Source of the DNA: Pseudoduganella dura
GTDB lineage: Bacteria > Pseudomonadota > Gammaproteobacteria > Burkholderiales > Burkholderiaceae_D
DNA length: 64,000 bases
Assembly: GCF_009727155.1 (NCBI RefSeq)
Contig: NZ_WNWM01000002.1
Location: 5,456,001-5,520,000, forward strand
Reading direction: 5' to 3'
The notes under the pieces are model-generated. The model saw only the letters and a list, made by a program, of their open reading frames with translations. It had not been told where the DNA came from and searched no databases. The position numbers and the translations under genes were made by a program. Positions 16,727-25,900 of the stretch are shown piece after piece; position 1 is the first letter of the stretch, and each line of letters starts with the position of its first letter.

Positions 16727-17565
16727 GGTTGTCCTCCTGCCGGCTGCGCGGTCGTCGACCCGCCCGCCGGCGCGGCCCCGGCGGGCGGCTTCGGCGGGTA
16801 GTGCTCGTCGTAGTCCAGCGTGAAGCGGTAGTCCTCGATCAGCTGGAAGTTCTTTTCGCGGTGGCGGTGCAGCAGCACGGCGATCGTCCACGGCCGGCTG
16901 AAGACCTGCGGGTCCTCCAGCGTGGCGCGGTATTCGATCGTGTTCGGGTCGACGTATTTCCAGCGCTCGACCACGTGCAGTTCCTCGCTGTGGAAGTTGC
17001 CGGCGCGGTCCAGCCACGTCTCGTCGTTGAAGTCCTTCACATCCACCACCAGCGTGTCGCCGTCCCAGCGGCCGCGCGAGTCGCCCAGCCAGAACTGGTT
17101 GCGGTCGCCGCCCGGGTGCGGCGTGCCGTCGGTATGGATGGTGCGCACCGAGTGGCCGAACTGGTGGACGATCGTGATGTCGCGCCGGCGCTGGAATACC
17201 TGGAACGGCTCCGGGTAATACACGCCGCGCGGCACGCCCAGCGTCCAGCCTTTCAGGCGCGGATCGTCCTTCTCGCGGTTGGCGAAGTTCTTCTGCTTTT
17301 GCACGAGGGCGGCCGGCAGGTAGGGGATTTGCCCGCCTTCGACGATGCCCGGGCCCGGCGGCGCATCCTTGCGGGCGGCGTGCGGTTCGAGGTCGTGGTC
17401 GGCGGCGCCGTGGGCTTCCCAGATGCCGGAGAAGTCGGGCTTGCCGTTGGCGGCGCGGGGAATCGATCCGACCGGCGCGGCGAGCGCCTGGCCGGCGATG
17501 GCCAGCGCGCAGGCCAGCACTGTCCATTTCGGCAGGAGGGATTTCGGCAGGAGAGTCTTGATCAA
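16723..17565 (-). CDS. Exported protein of unknown function (DSRGRWDGDTLVVDV family)
   Basis: The 280-residue product begins at a TTG codon. AGGAG sits six bases upstream, and the nearby ATG is followed at once by a stop, so TTG is the supported start. A signal peptide (VLACALAIAGQALA) precedes PVGSIPRAANGKPDFSGIWE, an N-terminal block seen in this family. Later blocks are HSVRTIHTDG, DSRGRWDGDTLVVDV and ATLEDPQVFSRPWT. The tail is Pro/Ala/Gly-rich. It is paralogous to the following gene product, with which it overlaps by 4 bases. The function is unknown; it is exported and belongs to the sigma-54 operon. Confidence 0.8.
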   Translation of the reverse strand: MIKTLLPKSLLPKWTVLACALAIAGQALAAPVGSIPRAANGKPDFSGIWEAHGAADHDLEPHAARKDAPPGPGIVEGGQIPYLPAALVQKQKNFANREKDDPRLKGWTLGVPRGVYYPEPFQVFQRRRDITIVHQFGHSVRTIHTDGTPHPGGDRNQFWLGDSRGRWDGDTLVVDVKDFNDETWLDRAGNFHSEELHVVERWKYVDPNTIEYRATLEDPQVFSRPWTIAVLLHRHREKNFQLIEDYRFTLDYDEHYPPKPPAGAAPAGGSTTAQPAGGQP

Positions 17566-17574
17566 CGCATGCTC

Positions 17575-18033
17575 CTACTGGCGGGCCGTTTCGGCGGTGG
17601 CGGCCGTGGGCGCGTCCTGCGCGCCGCCGGTCTGGATGGTGCGGCCGTCGGCCAGCGTGACGAACACGCTGTAGCCGAACGGCTGGCCGTTCTTCGAGCG
17701 GTAGCCGCGCACATGCACCTCGTCGCCCACTTTCAGGTCCGACTTCTTCAGGCCCTTGTTGCTCAGCGAGTTCGGCGCGCCGAACTCCACGCCCCAGTTG
17801 GTCACCGTGCCGTCCGGTCCCGTCACGTCGAAATACAGCCAGCTGTGCGGGTTCACCCACCTGGCCTTGGTGATCTTGCCTTTCAGGTCGATCGGCTGCT
17901 TGGCGTCGAATTCGGCGGCGAAGGCGTGGTGCGCCCGGGCGGCGGGCGGGGAAACCAGCAGGCAGGCTGCCGCGGCGGCGGCCAGCAGCAGCAGTGGCAG
18001 GCGGCCCGGCCCGGTGGCGTTATCGTGGTTCAT
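17575..18033 (-). CDS. DUF6152 family exported protein (first gene of the sigma-54 operon)
   Basis: The 152-residue product starts MNHDNATGPG. An ATG 12 bases earlier is possible, but GGAG with 6-base spacing supports this one. After the signal peptide (LLLLAAAAAACLLVSPPAARA) come the DUF6152 hallmarks: HHAFAAEFDAKQPIDLKGKI, WVNPHSWLYFDV, WGVEFGAPNSL and GDEVHVRGYRSKNG. The domain is OB-fold-like and periplasmic, of unknown function. A near-perfect sigma-54 promoter lies 44-62 bases upstream. It leads five further genes ending in a TonB receptor. Confidence 0.88.
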   Translation of the reverse strand: MNHDNATGPGRLPLLLLAAAAAACLLVSPPAARAHHAFAAEFDAKQPIDLKGKITKARWVNPHSWLYFDVTGPDGTVTNWGVEFGAPNSLSNKGLKKSDLKVGDEVHVRGYRSKNGQPFGYSVFVTLADGRTIQTGGAQDAPTAATAETARQ

Positions 18034-18076
18034 CTCGTTCTCCATGGTTGGTGCGGTGTTGCGGACAGGAGACCCG

Positions 18077-18095
18077 TTTGCAAGCGGCGTGCCAA
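18077..18095 (-). promoter_or_regulatory. Sigma-54 promoter of the DUF6152 operon
   Basis: On the minus strand the sequence reads TTGGCACGCCGCTTGCAAA. This matches the sigma-54 -24/-12 consensus (TGGCACG-N4-TTGCA) at every conserved base. The predicted start of transcription is near 18064, giving a leader of about 30 bases before the ATG at 18033. Confidence 0.85.
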
Positions 18096-18179
18096 CGATG
18101 AGTCAAACGTCAAGCCGTTGAAAGCAAAGGAAAAAATGCAAGCGGGGAGAAGAACGGGGGAAAGGCGGGGCGGGCGGGG

Positions 18180-18220
18180 TGCTGCAGCGGCAGCAGGCGG
18201 CTGCTGCCGGCGCAGCAGCC
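18180..18220. promoter_or_regulatory. Two palindromic enhancer sites (UAS) for the sigma-54 activator
   Basis: TGCTGC-AGCG-GCAGCA (18180-18195) and GGCTGCTGC-CGGC-GCAGCAGCC (18199-18220) are perfect inverted repeats. Each has a 4-bp spacer, and their centres are 22 bp apart (two helical turns). They lie about 125-145 bp upstream of the predicted start site, the normal position for an activator of this class. The same pattern occurs at 22024-22071. Confidence 0.7.
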
Positions 18221-18229
18221 TTGGGAACG

Positions 18230-19294
<1,065 letters not shown>

Positions 19295-19368
19295 TGTTGC
19301 CTCTCTCTTTCGGGACAATCGAGCCTACTGAAACCTCCCCCTTTTGCGAACGACGGATTTCCGGAATG

Positions 19369-19423
19369 CTTATGCCATATTTAACAGTTCGGGCAGCGTG
19401 CCTTATGGCATAAGGGCATAAGG
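19369..19423. repeat. Cluster of TTATGCC palindromic motifs upstream of the activator gene
   Basis: CTTATGCCATA (19369-19379), the perfect palindrome CTTATGGCATAAG (19402-19414) and GGCATAAGG (19415-19423) lie in the 172-base gap between the TonB receptor stop and the activator start. They may be an operator controlling the activator gene, or form a hairpin ending the receptor message; no U-tract is present. Confidence 0.5.
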
Positions 19424-19466
19424 CCCGTGAGCGTTCCTTCGAGGCTGTAACGATTCTGCAACATTG

Positions 19467-21938
19467 TCACAGTCTGGCCCGGAACACGAGCGCCAGCGTG
19501 CGCCCGTAACCCGGCTGCCTCGTCACCGCCCCGGAGCTGCTGAACGTGCCGGCGCCGGTGGCGTAGTCCTTGTCCAGCAGGTTGCGGGCCGAGACGGCGA
19601 GCTCGTAGCGGTTGTCCGCGGTGCCGATCGCGATGCCGCCGTCGACCAGCGAATACGCGCCTTGCCACGTTTGCGGCGACAGGCTGGCGGCCAGGTCCGT
19701 GCCCGACCGGAACGAGTCCGTCAGCCACGCATGCGCCTGGAAGCGGCCCAGCGGCAGCGTGTAGTCCACGCCCGCGTTGACGATGGTCTTCGGCGCGCCG
19801 TGCAGCTGGCGGCCGGCGTAGTTGACCAGCGTGGTGGACGACGTGTCCGGCGCGGTGGTGGAAAAATCGAGGTAGATCGCCTTGTTGTACGACGCATTCA
19901 GGTTCAGCCGCAGGTTGCGGCTGTGCGCGTAGTTCAGTTCGAGCTCCACGCCGCGGGCACGCACGCCGGCGATGTTGCCGAGGTAGGTGCGGGTGCCGCC
20001 GGGCTGCGTTTCGTCGGGCACCGTCAGGTTCGACTGGTAGTCGCGCACCTTGATCTGGTACAGGTTCGCGTTCAGCTGCACCGAGCGTTCGGCCAGCAGC
20101 GCCTTGATGCCCAGCTCGTAGTCGCGCGCCTTTTCCGGCCGCACGTTCTGCGGGGCGCCCAGCAGCGCGCCGCTGCTGGTGACGAATTCCACGGCGCCCG
20201 ATTTCTCGCCCTGCGCGGCCGACGCGTACAGCAGCACGTCCGGCGTGAGCCGCCAGCTCGGGCTGACCAGCCACGATACCGAGTTGGCGTCGATCGTGTC
20301 GCCATCCTTCCAGTCATAGACCGAGCCGGCGCCGCCGATCGCGTTCAGGTACAGCGCCTTGGCCGCATTCCACGCCGCCAGGTCCGCCGGTTTCGCGAGA
20401 TCGAGGCCGTACCGGCCGGCCTTGCCGGTGTCGTTGCCGTTGATATCGGTCAGCGCGGCGCCCGCGCGATCGAGCTCGCGGCGGTTGCGGCCGGTCTTGT
20501 GTTCCTGCGTGTCCCGCAGGCCGAGCGTCAGCGTGCCGCGTTCGCTGAAGTGCCAGTTGCCCTGGCCGAACGCGGCCACGGACGACGTCTTCGGCTCCAG
20601 CACATACGAGCGGTAGACGCCGTCCTGCGCCGCGCGCAGCAGGCCGCGGTACTGCGGGGCGGACAAGGCCGCGTACTGCGCGGCGCTGGCGTTGAACGCG
20701 GCGGCATCGGCGCCGTAGTACGAGGGGTCGTCGCTGTAGACGGTGGCGCGCAGGCCGTACAGGCCGGCCTGCCAGTCGATCGCGCCGCCCACGTCGGACG
20801 ACAGCCGCAGCTCCTGCGAGTACTGGTTGTTCTTCAGCTGCTGGCCGCCGTTGCCGATGTCGAAGCGCGTGACGCCGCCGTTCTTGATGTCGAAGCGCTG
20901 GTTGCGGTATGCGCTGATCGAGGTCAGCGTGTAGCCGTCGAAGCGCACGTTGATCTCGGCGGAGAGGCCGCCCTGGCGCGTGCGCTGCGGCCGGGCCTGG
21001 GAATCCTCGATCTCGTTGTTGCCGAACACGGGCCGGTACGGCGTGCCGTCCGGGCTGTCGAAATAGCTGCGCGCCAGTCGGCTGGCGAACGTCAGCGTGC
21101 GCGCCGGGCCGTCGGCGAAGCTGGCCGGGCCGTTGTTCACCAGCAGCGACTTGTTGCCGTTCTCGGACGACTGGATCTGGTCGAGGATGATGCGGGCATC
21201 GAGGCCGGGCCGCGGCTTGACGAGGAACTGCAGGCGCCCGCCGCCGCGGTTCGTTTCATTCCACGTTTCCGGGCCGCTTTGCCACGCGTTCTTCAGCATG
21301 CCGTCGCGCTTGTTGTAGAAGAACGAGGCGCGGTAGGCCAGCACGCCGTCGACGATGGGGCCGGTGGCGGAGAACTTGCCTTCCAGCGTGTTGTAGTCGC
21401 CGATCCGCGCTTCGTACGTATAGGCCGGCGTGAAGCTCGGCGCCTTCGTGACGATGTTGATCACGCCCAGCGTGGTGTTCTTGCCCAGCAGCGTGCCTTG
21501 CGGGCCGCGGATCACCTCGATGCGGTCCACGTCCACCCAGTCGGTCCAGTTCTGGCCCACGTAGGAACTCGTGACACCGTCCACGATGACGCCGACCGAG
21601 GGTTCCATCGTGTCGTTCGCGCTGTTATTGCCGATGCCGCGCAGCGAGATGCTGGTCTGGCGCGGGTTGCTGCCGAACAGGCCCAGGTTTGGCACTTTCT
21701 GCGTGAGGCCGGCAATGCCGACGATGTCGTCGCGCTCGAGCGTCCTGCCGCCGACGACGGAGATCGGCACCGGCACATCCTGCGCGAGTTCCTCGCGGTT
21801 GCGGGCGGTGACATGCACCTGTTCGAGCGGCACGCCGCCGGCCGCCACCGCAATGGCCGATTGCGGGTCGGCGTGGGCGTTCAAGGCGGCGAGGAAGGGG
21901 AGTAAGGCGGTCGGCAGATGGCGTGCTGGCTTGTGCAT
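19467..21938 (-). CDS. TonB-dependent outer-membrane receptor (sigma-54 controlled)
   Basis: The start MHKPARHLPTALLPFLAALN gives 823 residues with a signal peptide cleaved near AHA. The frame stays open further upstream, but that part lies beyond the predicted promoter. The plug domain (about 40-160) has PVPISVVGGRTLE, RIEVIRGPQGTLLGKNTTLGVINI and KAPSFTP. The barrel ends GRTLALVFRARL with the terminal hydrophobic pattern needed for BAM insertion. The type is the large iron/siderophore-like or complex-organic receptor group. It is transcribed toward the activator gene from its own -24/-12 promoter. Whether it binds the same ligand as the receptor at 12562-15111 is unknown. Confidence 0.92.
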   Translation of the reverse strand: MHKPARHLPTALLPFLAALNAHADPQSAIAVAAGGVPLEQVHVTARNREELAQDVPVPISVVGGRTLERDDIVGIAGLTQKVPNLGLFGSNPRQTSISLRGIGNNSANDTMEPSVGVIVDGVTSSYVGQNWTDWVDVDRIEVIRGPQGTLLGKNTTLGVINIVTKAPSFTPAYTYEARIGDYNTLEGKFSATGPIVDGVLAYRASFFYNKRDGMLKNAWQSGPETWNETNRGGGRLQFLVKPRPGLDARIILDQIQSSENGNKSLLVNNGPASFADGPARTLTFASRLARSYFDSPDGTPYRPVFGNNEIEDSQARPQRTRQGGLSAEINVRFDGYTLTSISAYRNQRFDIKNGGVTRFDIGNGGQQLKNNQYSQELRLSSDVGGAIDWQAGLYGLRATVYSDDPSYYGADAAAFNASAAQYAALSAPQYRGLLRAAQDGVYRSYVLEPKTSSVAAFGQGNWHFSERGTLTLGLRDTQEHKTGRNRRELDRAGAALTDINGNDTGKAGRYGLDLAKPADLAAWNAAKALYLNAIGGAGSVYDWKDGDTIDANSVSWLVSPSWRLTPDVLLYASAAQGEKSGAVEFVTSSGALLGAPQNVRPEKARDYELGIKALLAERSVQLNANLYQIKVRDYQSNLTVPDETQPGGTRTYLGNIAGVRARGVELELNYAHSRNLRLNLNASYNKAIYLDFSTTAPDTSSTTLVNYAGRQLHGAPKTIVNAGVDYTLPLGRFQAHAWLTDSFRSGTDLAASLSPQTWQGAYSLVDGGIAIGTADNRYELAVSARNLLDKDYATGAGTFSSSGAVTRQPGYGRTLALVFRARL

Positions 21939-21974
21939 TGTGATGGCGGGTTGGTGGCTGATGCATCGTCCATC

Positions 21975-21990
21975 TGCAAGCGCCATGCCA
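21975..21990 (-). promoter_or_regulatory. Sigma-54 promoter of the TonB receptor gene
   Basis: On the minus strand: TGGCATGGCGCTTGCA, matching TGGCAYG-N4-TTGCA with correct spacing. Transcription would start near 21964, 26 bases before the ATG at 21938. Confidence 0.75.
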
Positions 21991-22023
21991 TCCCGTCGCA
22001 GAGGGCGGCGCCGTGCATGCCGC

Positions 22024-22071
22024 GCTGCGGATGCAGCAGCCGGCCGTTCGTACTGCTGCGGGCGCAGCAGT
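22024..22071. promoter_or_regulatory. Two palindromic enhancer sites shared by divergent sigma-54 promoters
   Basis: GCTGC-GGAT-GCAGC (22024-22037) and ACTGCTGC-GGGC-GCAGCAGT (22052-22071) are perfect inverted repeats with 4-bp spacers. Their centres are 31 bp apart (three turns). They lie about 65-105 bp upstream of both the minus-strand (21975-21990) and plus-strand (22110-22125) promoters and match the pair at 18180-18220. Confidence 0.7.
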
Positions 22072-22109
22072 TGCAGGGGTTCGCCATCGCGCTGTGCCCC
22101 TGCAGGCAA

Positions 22110-22125
22110 TGGCATGCAAGTTGCC
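22110..22125 (+). promoter_or_regulatory. Sigma-54 promoter of the rhodanese-like gene
   Basis: TGGCATGCAAGTTGCC fits the -24/-12 pattern (TGGCAYG-N4-TTGC) with correct spacing. The predicted start is near 22136, 40 bases before the ATG. Confidence 0.7.
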
Positions 22126-22175
22126 TGAAGGGGAGGGCCGGCATGAACCGGCCAACCATACGAAAAGGAACCACG

Positions 22176-22607
22176 ATGAAGACTATGCAGATGCTGGCGG
22201 CGCTGTCGCTGCTCGCCGCCATGCCCGCGTTCGCCCAGCAGGCCCCCGCGGCCGCCGAGCAGGCATGGAAATACCAGGCCAAGCGCCTGGCCCGTGCCGA
22301 TGTCGACGCGCTGCTGGCGCAGCCGGACAAGGTGACCGTGCTGGACGTGCGGCGCCCGGACGAGCTGACGGCGAAGGGCGGCTTCCCCGTCTACCTGAAC
22401 ATCCAGGCGAAGGAAGTGGAGAAGAACCTGGCGTACATCCCGCGCGACCGCGTGATCGTCACCGTGTCGAACCACGCCGGCCGCGCCGGCGCGGTCGCCG
22501 ACCTGCTCGCCGCGCGCGGCTTCCATGTCGCCCGCGCCACCGGCGCGGAAGACTACGCTGCGCAGGGCGGCACCATCACGCGCTGGCAGGCGCCGGCCAA
22601 GCCGTAA
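22176..22607 (+). CDS. Periplasmic rhodanese-like protein lacking the catalytic Cys
   Basis: The start MKTMQMLAALSLLAAMPAFAQQ has AAGGA 7 bases upstream and gives 143 residues with a clear signal peptide. The rhodanese fold is recognisable (LLAQPDKVTVLDVRRPDELTAKGGFPVYLNI; GFHVARATGAEDYAAQGG). The active-site loop, however, reads VIVTVSNHAGRAG, with Ser-Asn-His where a Cys would start the loop. It is therefore probably not a sulfurtransferase but a binding or regulatory module. Divergent transcription from a sigma-54 promoter sharing enhancers with the TonB receptor ties it to the same system. Confidence 0.8.
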   Translation: MKTMQMLAALSLLAAMPAFAQQAPAAAEQAWKYQAKRLARADVDALLAQPDKVTVLDVRRPDELTAKGGFPVYLNIQAKEVEKNLAYIPRDRVIVTVSNHAGRAGAVADLLAARGFHVARATGAEDYAAQGGTITRWQAPAKP

Positions 22608-22634
22608 GCCGGCCAGCATTCCGTCCGGCAAAGC

Positions 22635-22694
22635 CCGGGACAGACCCCTGTTTCCAAGAAATTTCCTGGAAACAGGGGTCTGTCCCGGATTTTT
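22635..22694 (+). terminator. Long perfect hairpin with T-tract after the rhodanese-like gene
   Basis: A 22-bp perfect stem (22635-22656 with 22667-22688) encloses a 10-nt loop and is followed by ATTTTT. The core GGGGTCTGTCCC is a second flavour of the palindromic repeats seen at 7806, 31369 and 37698. The remaining gap to 22957 contains no gene but holds operator-like sites and a promoter, listed separately. Confidence 0.85.
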
Positions 22695-22728
22695 ATGATG
22701 TGCAACTAAAATTACAATTTTGGAAATT

Positions 22729-22846
22729 GATATGCGCTACCAAATGGTTGCGCATATCATATTGGCCTGACCAGTTTATTTCATGCCTGTCATAGGGGGA
22801 ATTGACGGGTTCGGTAGCGTTGTTGCGCAAATGGTAGCGCTTAACA
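22729..22846. promoter_or_regulatory. Operator-like sites (GGTAGCGC half-sites and a 30-bp palindrome)
   Basis: A near-perfect 30-bp palindrome (22729-22758, arms GATATGCGC and GCGCATATC) contains GCGCTACC. Further copies GGTAGCGT (22812-22819) and GGTAGCGC (22833-22840, within ATGGTAGCGCTTAACA) lie 21 bp apart. GGTAGCGCTACC-like sites are typical of LacI-family regulators of sugar-uptake TonB receptors. No LacI gene is in the window. Confidence 0.55.
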
Positions 22847-22863
22847 AGTGATGTTAAAAAATG

Positions 22864-22892
22864 TTGACTTTGTATCGTGCCAATCCTAAACT
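22864..22892 (+). promoter_or_regulatory. Sigma-70 promoter of the TonB-Xanth-Caul receptor
   Basis: TTGACT (22864-22869), 17 bases, then TAAACT (22887-22892): a near-consensus -35/-10 pair. Transcription would start around 22899, some 60 bases before the ATG. Confidence 0.7.
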
Positions 22893-22957
22893 CGATTGCG
22901 CTGTGCTACTAAAAGGCAACAGAAGCACGGCAGTGCTGATAAAAACAGGAGACAACC

Positions 22958-25900
22958 ATGAATCATCGAACGACCGCCGGCCGGCGCGTCGCGCTGGGCC
23001 TGACCATCATGGCGAGCATGATCGCCCAGGCTTACGCCCAGGACACCACCGCACCGAATACCGCTACCGAAGCTGCCAATGCCGCGGCGAATCCCGCGGT
23101 CACCGCACCCGCCGCACCTGCCGACACCGCGGCCGCGCCCGAACCCGCCATGGCGACCGTGAAGGTCACCGGCTACCGGAACAGCCTGCTGTCTTCCGCC
23201 CGCGACAAGAAAGAATCCGTGGGTTTCCAGGATTCGATCAACGCCGAGGATTTCGGTAAATTCCCGGACAAGAACCTGGCCGAGTCGCTGAGCCGCGTAC
23301 CCGGCGTGCAGGTGTCGCGCGACGTGACGGGCGAGGGCATGACGATCCAGATTCGCGGCCTCGGTTCCTCGTTCACGAAGATCCTGCTGAACAACGCGCC
23401 GATCGCCGTGGCTTCCTCCGGCCCGATCGACGGCGCCAACACGAACCGCGAAGTCGACCTCGACCTGCTGCCGACGGACCTGTTCACCAAGCTCACCGTG
23501 AGCAAGAGCGCGGCCGCCAGCCAGATCGAAGGCGGTGCCGCCGGCGTGGTGAACCTGCGCAGCGCGCGGCCGTTCGACAAGGAGGGCAAGCAGCTCTCGA
23601 TGGGGCTCACGGGCACCAAGCAGCAGATCGCCGACAAGGCCGGCTTCCGCGGCAACGTGCTCGCCTCCAATACGTGGGACGGCAAGTTCGGTATCCTCGG
23701 CGGCATTTCCTTCTCGCGCCAGCAGGCCCGCACCACCGGCTTCGAGACCGTGGGCTGGACCAACCCGAACCTGACGGCGGCGCAAAGCAACTCGCCGGGC
23801 CGCAACGCCACCGGTGGCGGCAACTGGACGATTCCAGCCACCGTGCCGGTCAACGCCGGCAACGGCCTGGTGCCGGGTACGGCGATCAACCAGGCATTCC
23901 TGCTGGCGAACAATCCCGGCCTGACGATCGACCAGATCGACAACGCGATCGTGCCGCGCCTGGGCCGCACGATGGAATACTACGGCACCAAGGAAAAGAT
24001 CTCGGCCGTGTTTGCCGCCGAGTACCGCCCGACCGATGCGCTGCACTTCTACCTGGACACCATGTACAGCAAGAAGGACGACGACATGCAGCGCAATGCC
24101 TACACGTGGGCGGTGCGCAACAACGCGTCGATCCCGCTGAACATGACGGTGGACCGCAGCGACTGCGCCAACGGCTGCGTGGTCACGTCGGGCACGTTCG
24201 CCAATGCGCTGAACTTCATCGAGTTCGGCCCGCGCCGCGACAAGGTCGACCTGCTGGGCATCAACCCGGGCGTGGAATGGAAGATCACGCCGAAGCTCAC
24301 GTTCGATGCGGCCGGCAACTGGAACCGCAGCCGCTTCACGCACGAAGCGCCGACCGTGATGCCGATCACGGCGCCGAACAGCGGCAACACGATCACCTAC
24401 CAGAACAACGGCGGCGTGCCGTCGATCGTCTCGAACCTGGACCTGAACGATCCGGCCAACTACCAGTGGGTGGGCGGGCGCGTCAACATCCAGAACGAGC
24501 TGCGTGAAACGGAAACGAAGGGCTTCCACACCAACATGGCGTGGGGCGACAAGAAGCTGACGATCCGCTCCGGCTTCGCGTGGGACGACATCAACCGCAC
24601 GATCCGCGCGCAGGACAACTCGGCCGCCTGGCAGGCCGCAGCCTGCGGCAACAACCCGAGCGTGTTCCTGCAGGGTCCGAACGGCGCGCCGCCATGCAAC
24701 GGCGCCAGCACGCCGGGCGCCAGCGCCGCCGCCCTGTATCCGGGCTACGGCACCGGCTACACCGCCGGCCAGAACGCACCGCTCACGTACGGCGGCTCGC
24801 TGATCCCGAACGCAGCGCTGCAGACCTACCTGGTGCCGGGCCCGTACGGCCGCCTGGCGCTGGACTGGGACCGCTTCCGCAACGACTCGAACTACGACTA
24901 CTACAACAGCACGGCGCCGGACTCGGGCGCCTCGTCGACCGGCGCCAGCGCCGGCTACATCCGCGAGAAGTCGAAGGCGGTCTACGTGGAAGCGAACGGC
25001 GAACTGCAGCCGGCCGGCTTCAACCTGCGCTGGAACGCCGGTATCCGCTATGTGCGCACCGAGCAGCAGGTGGGCGCGCTGACCTCGCTCTCCGATCCGC
25101 GCAACGCCAACCTGCCGCTGAACGGCAGCAAGTACCCGAACATCAGCGAGTGGGTGTACCAGAACACGGAATACAGCAACACGCTGCCGTCGGCCACGAT
25201 GGCGCTGGACCTGCGCAAGGACGTGGTGCTGCGCCTCGCCGCCTCGCGCAGCATGACCCGCGTGAACCCGAACGACCTGCGCCCGGGCATCAACTTCTCG
25301 TCGGTCTCGGCGGACGTGGGCACGATCGGCAATCCGGGCCTGAACCCATACCTGTCGGACAACATCGACGTGGGCGTGGACTGGTACACGGGCCGCGAAG
25401 GCTACCTGTCGGTGACGGGATTCCAGAAGCGCATCAACGGTTTCACCGTGAACGAGAACATCACGCTGCCGTTCTCCAGCCTGGCCCAGTACGGCGTCAA
25501 CTACGGCACGCTGATCCCGGCGCAGCAGCTGGCGATCGACTCGCGTGGCGGTCCGAACAATGCCACCGTGGTGATGACCCGTCCAAGCAATGCCGACGGC
25601 ATCCTGCGCATCCGCGGCCTGGAAATCGGCTGGGTGCAGCCGCTCGACAAGCTGCTGCCTTGGCGCGGTTTCGGCTTCAACGAAACGCTCACGCTGATCA
25701 ACCAGAAGGCCAGCGGCGAAGGCTCTTCCGGTTTCATCGCCCTGGGCGTGCCGAAGAAGACCAACAACTTCGGCGTCTACTACGAGAACCACGGCTACAT
25801 GGTGCGCTTCATGCACACGTATTCGCAGGGCAGCCAGGTCGCCAACGCCAACCAGAGCGGCATCACGGCGGCGGCGCTGTACGGCAACGACTACAAGCAG

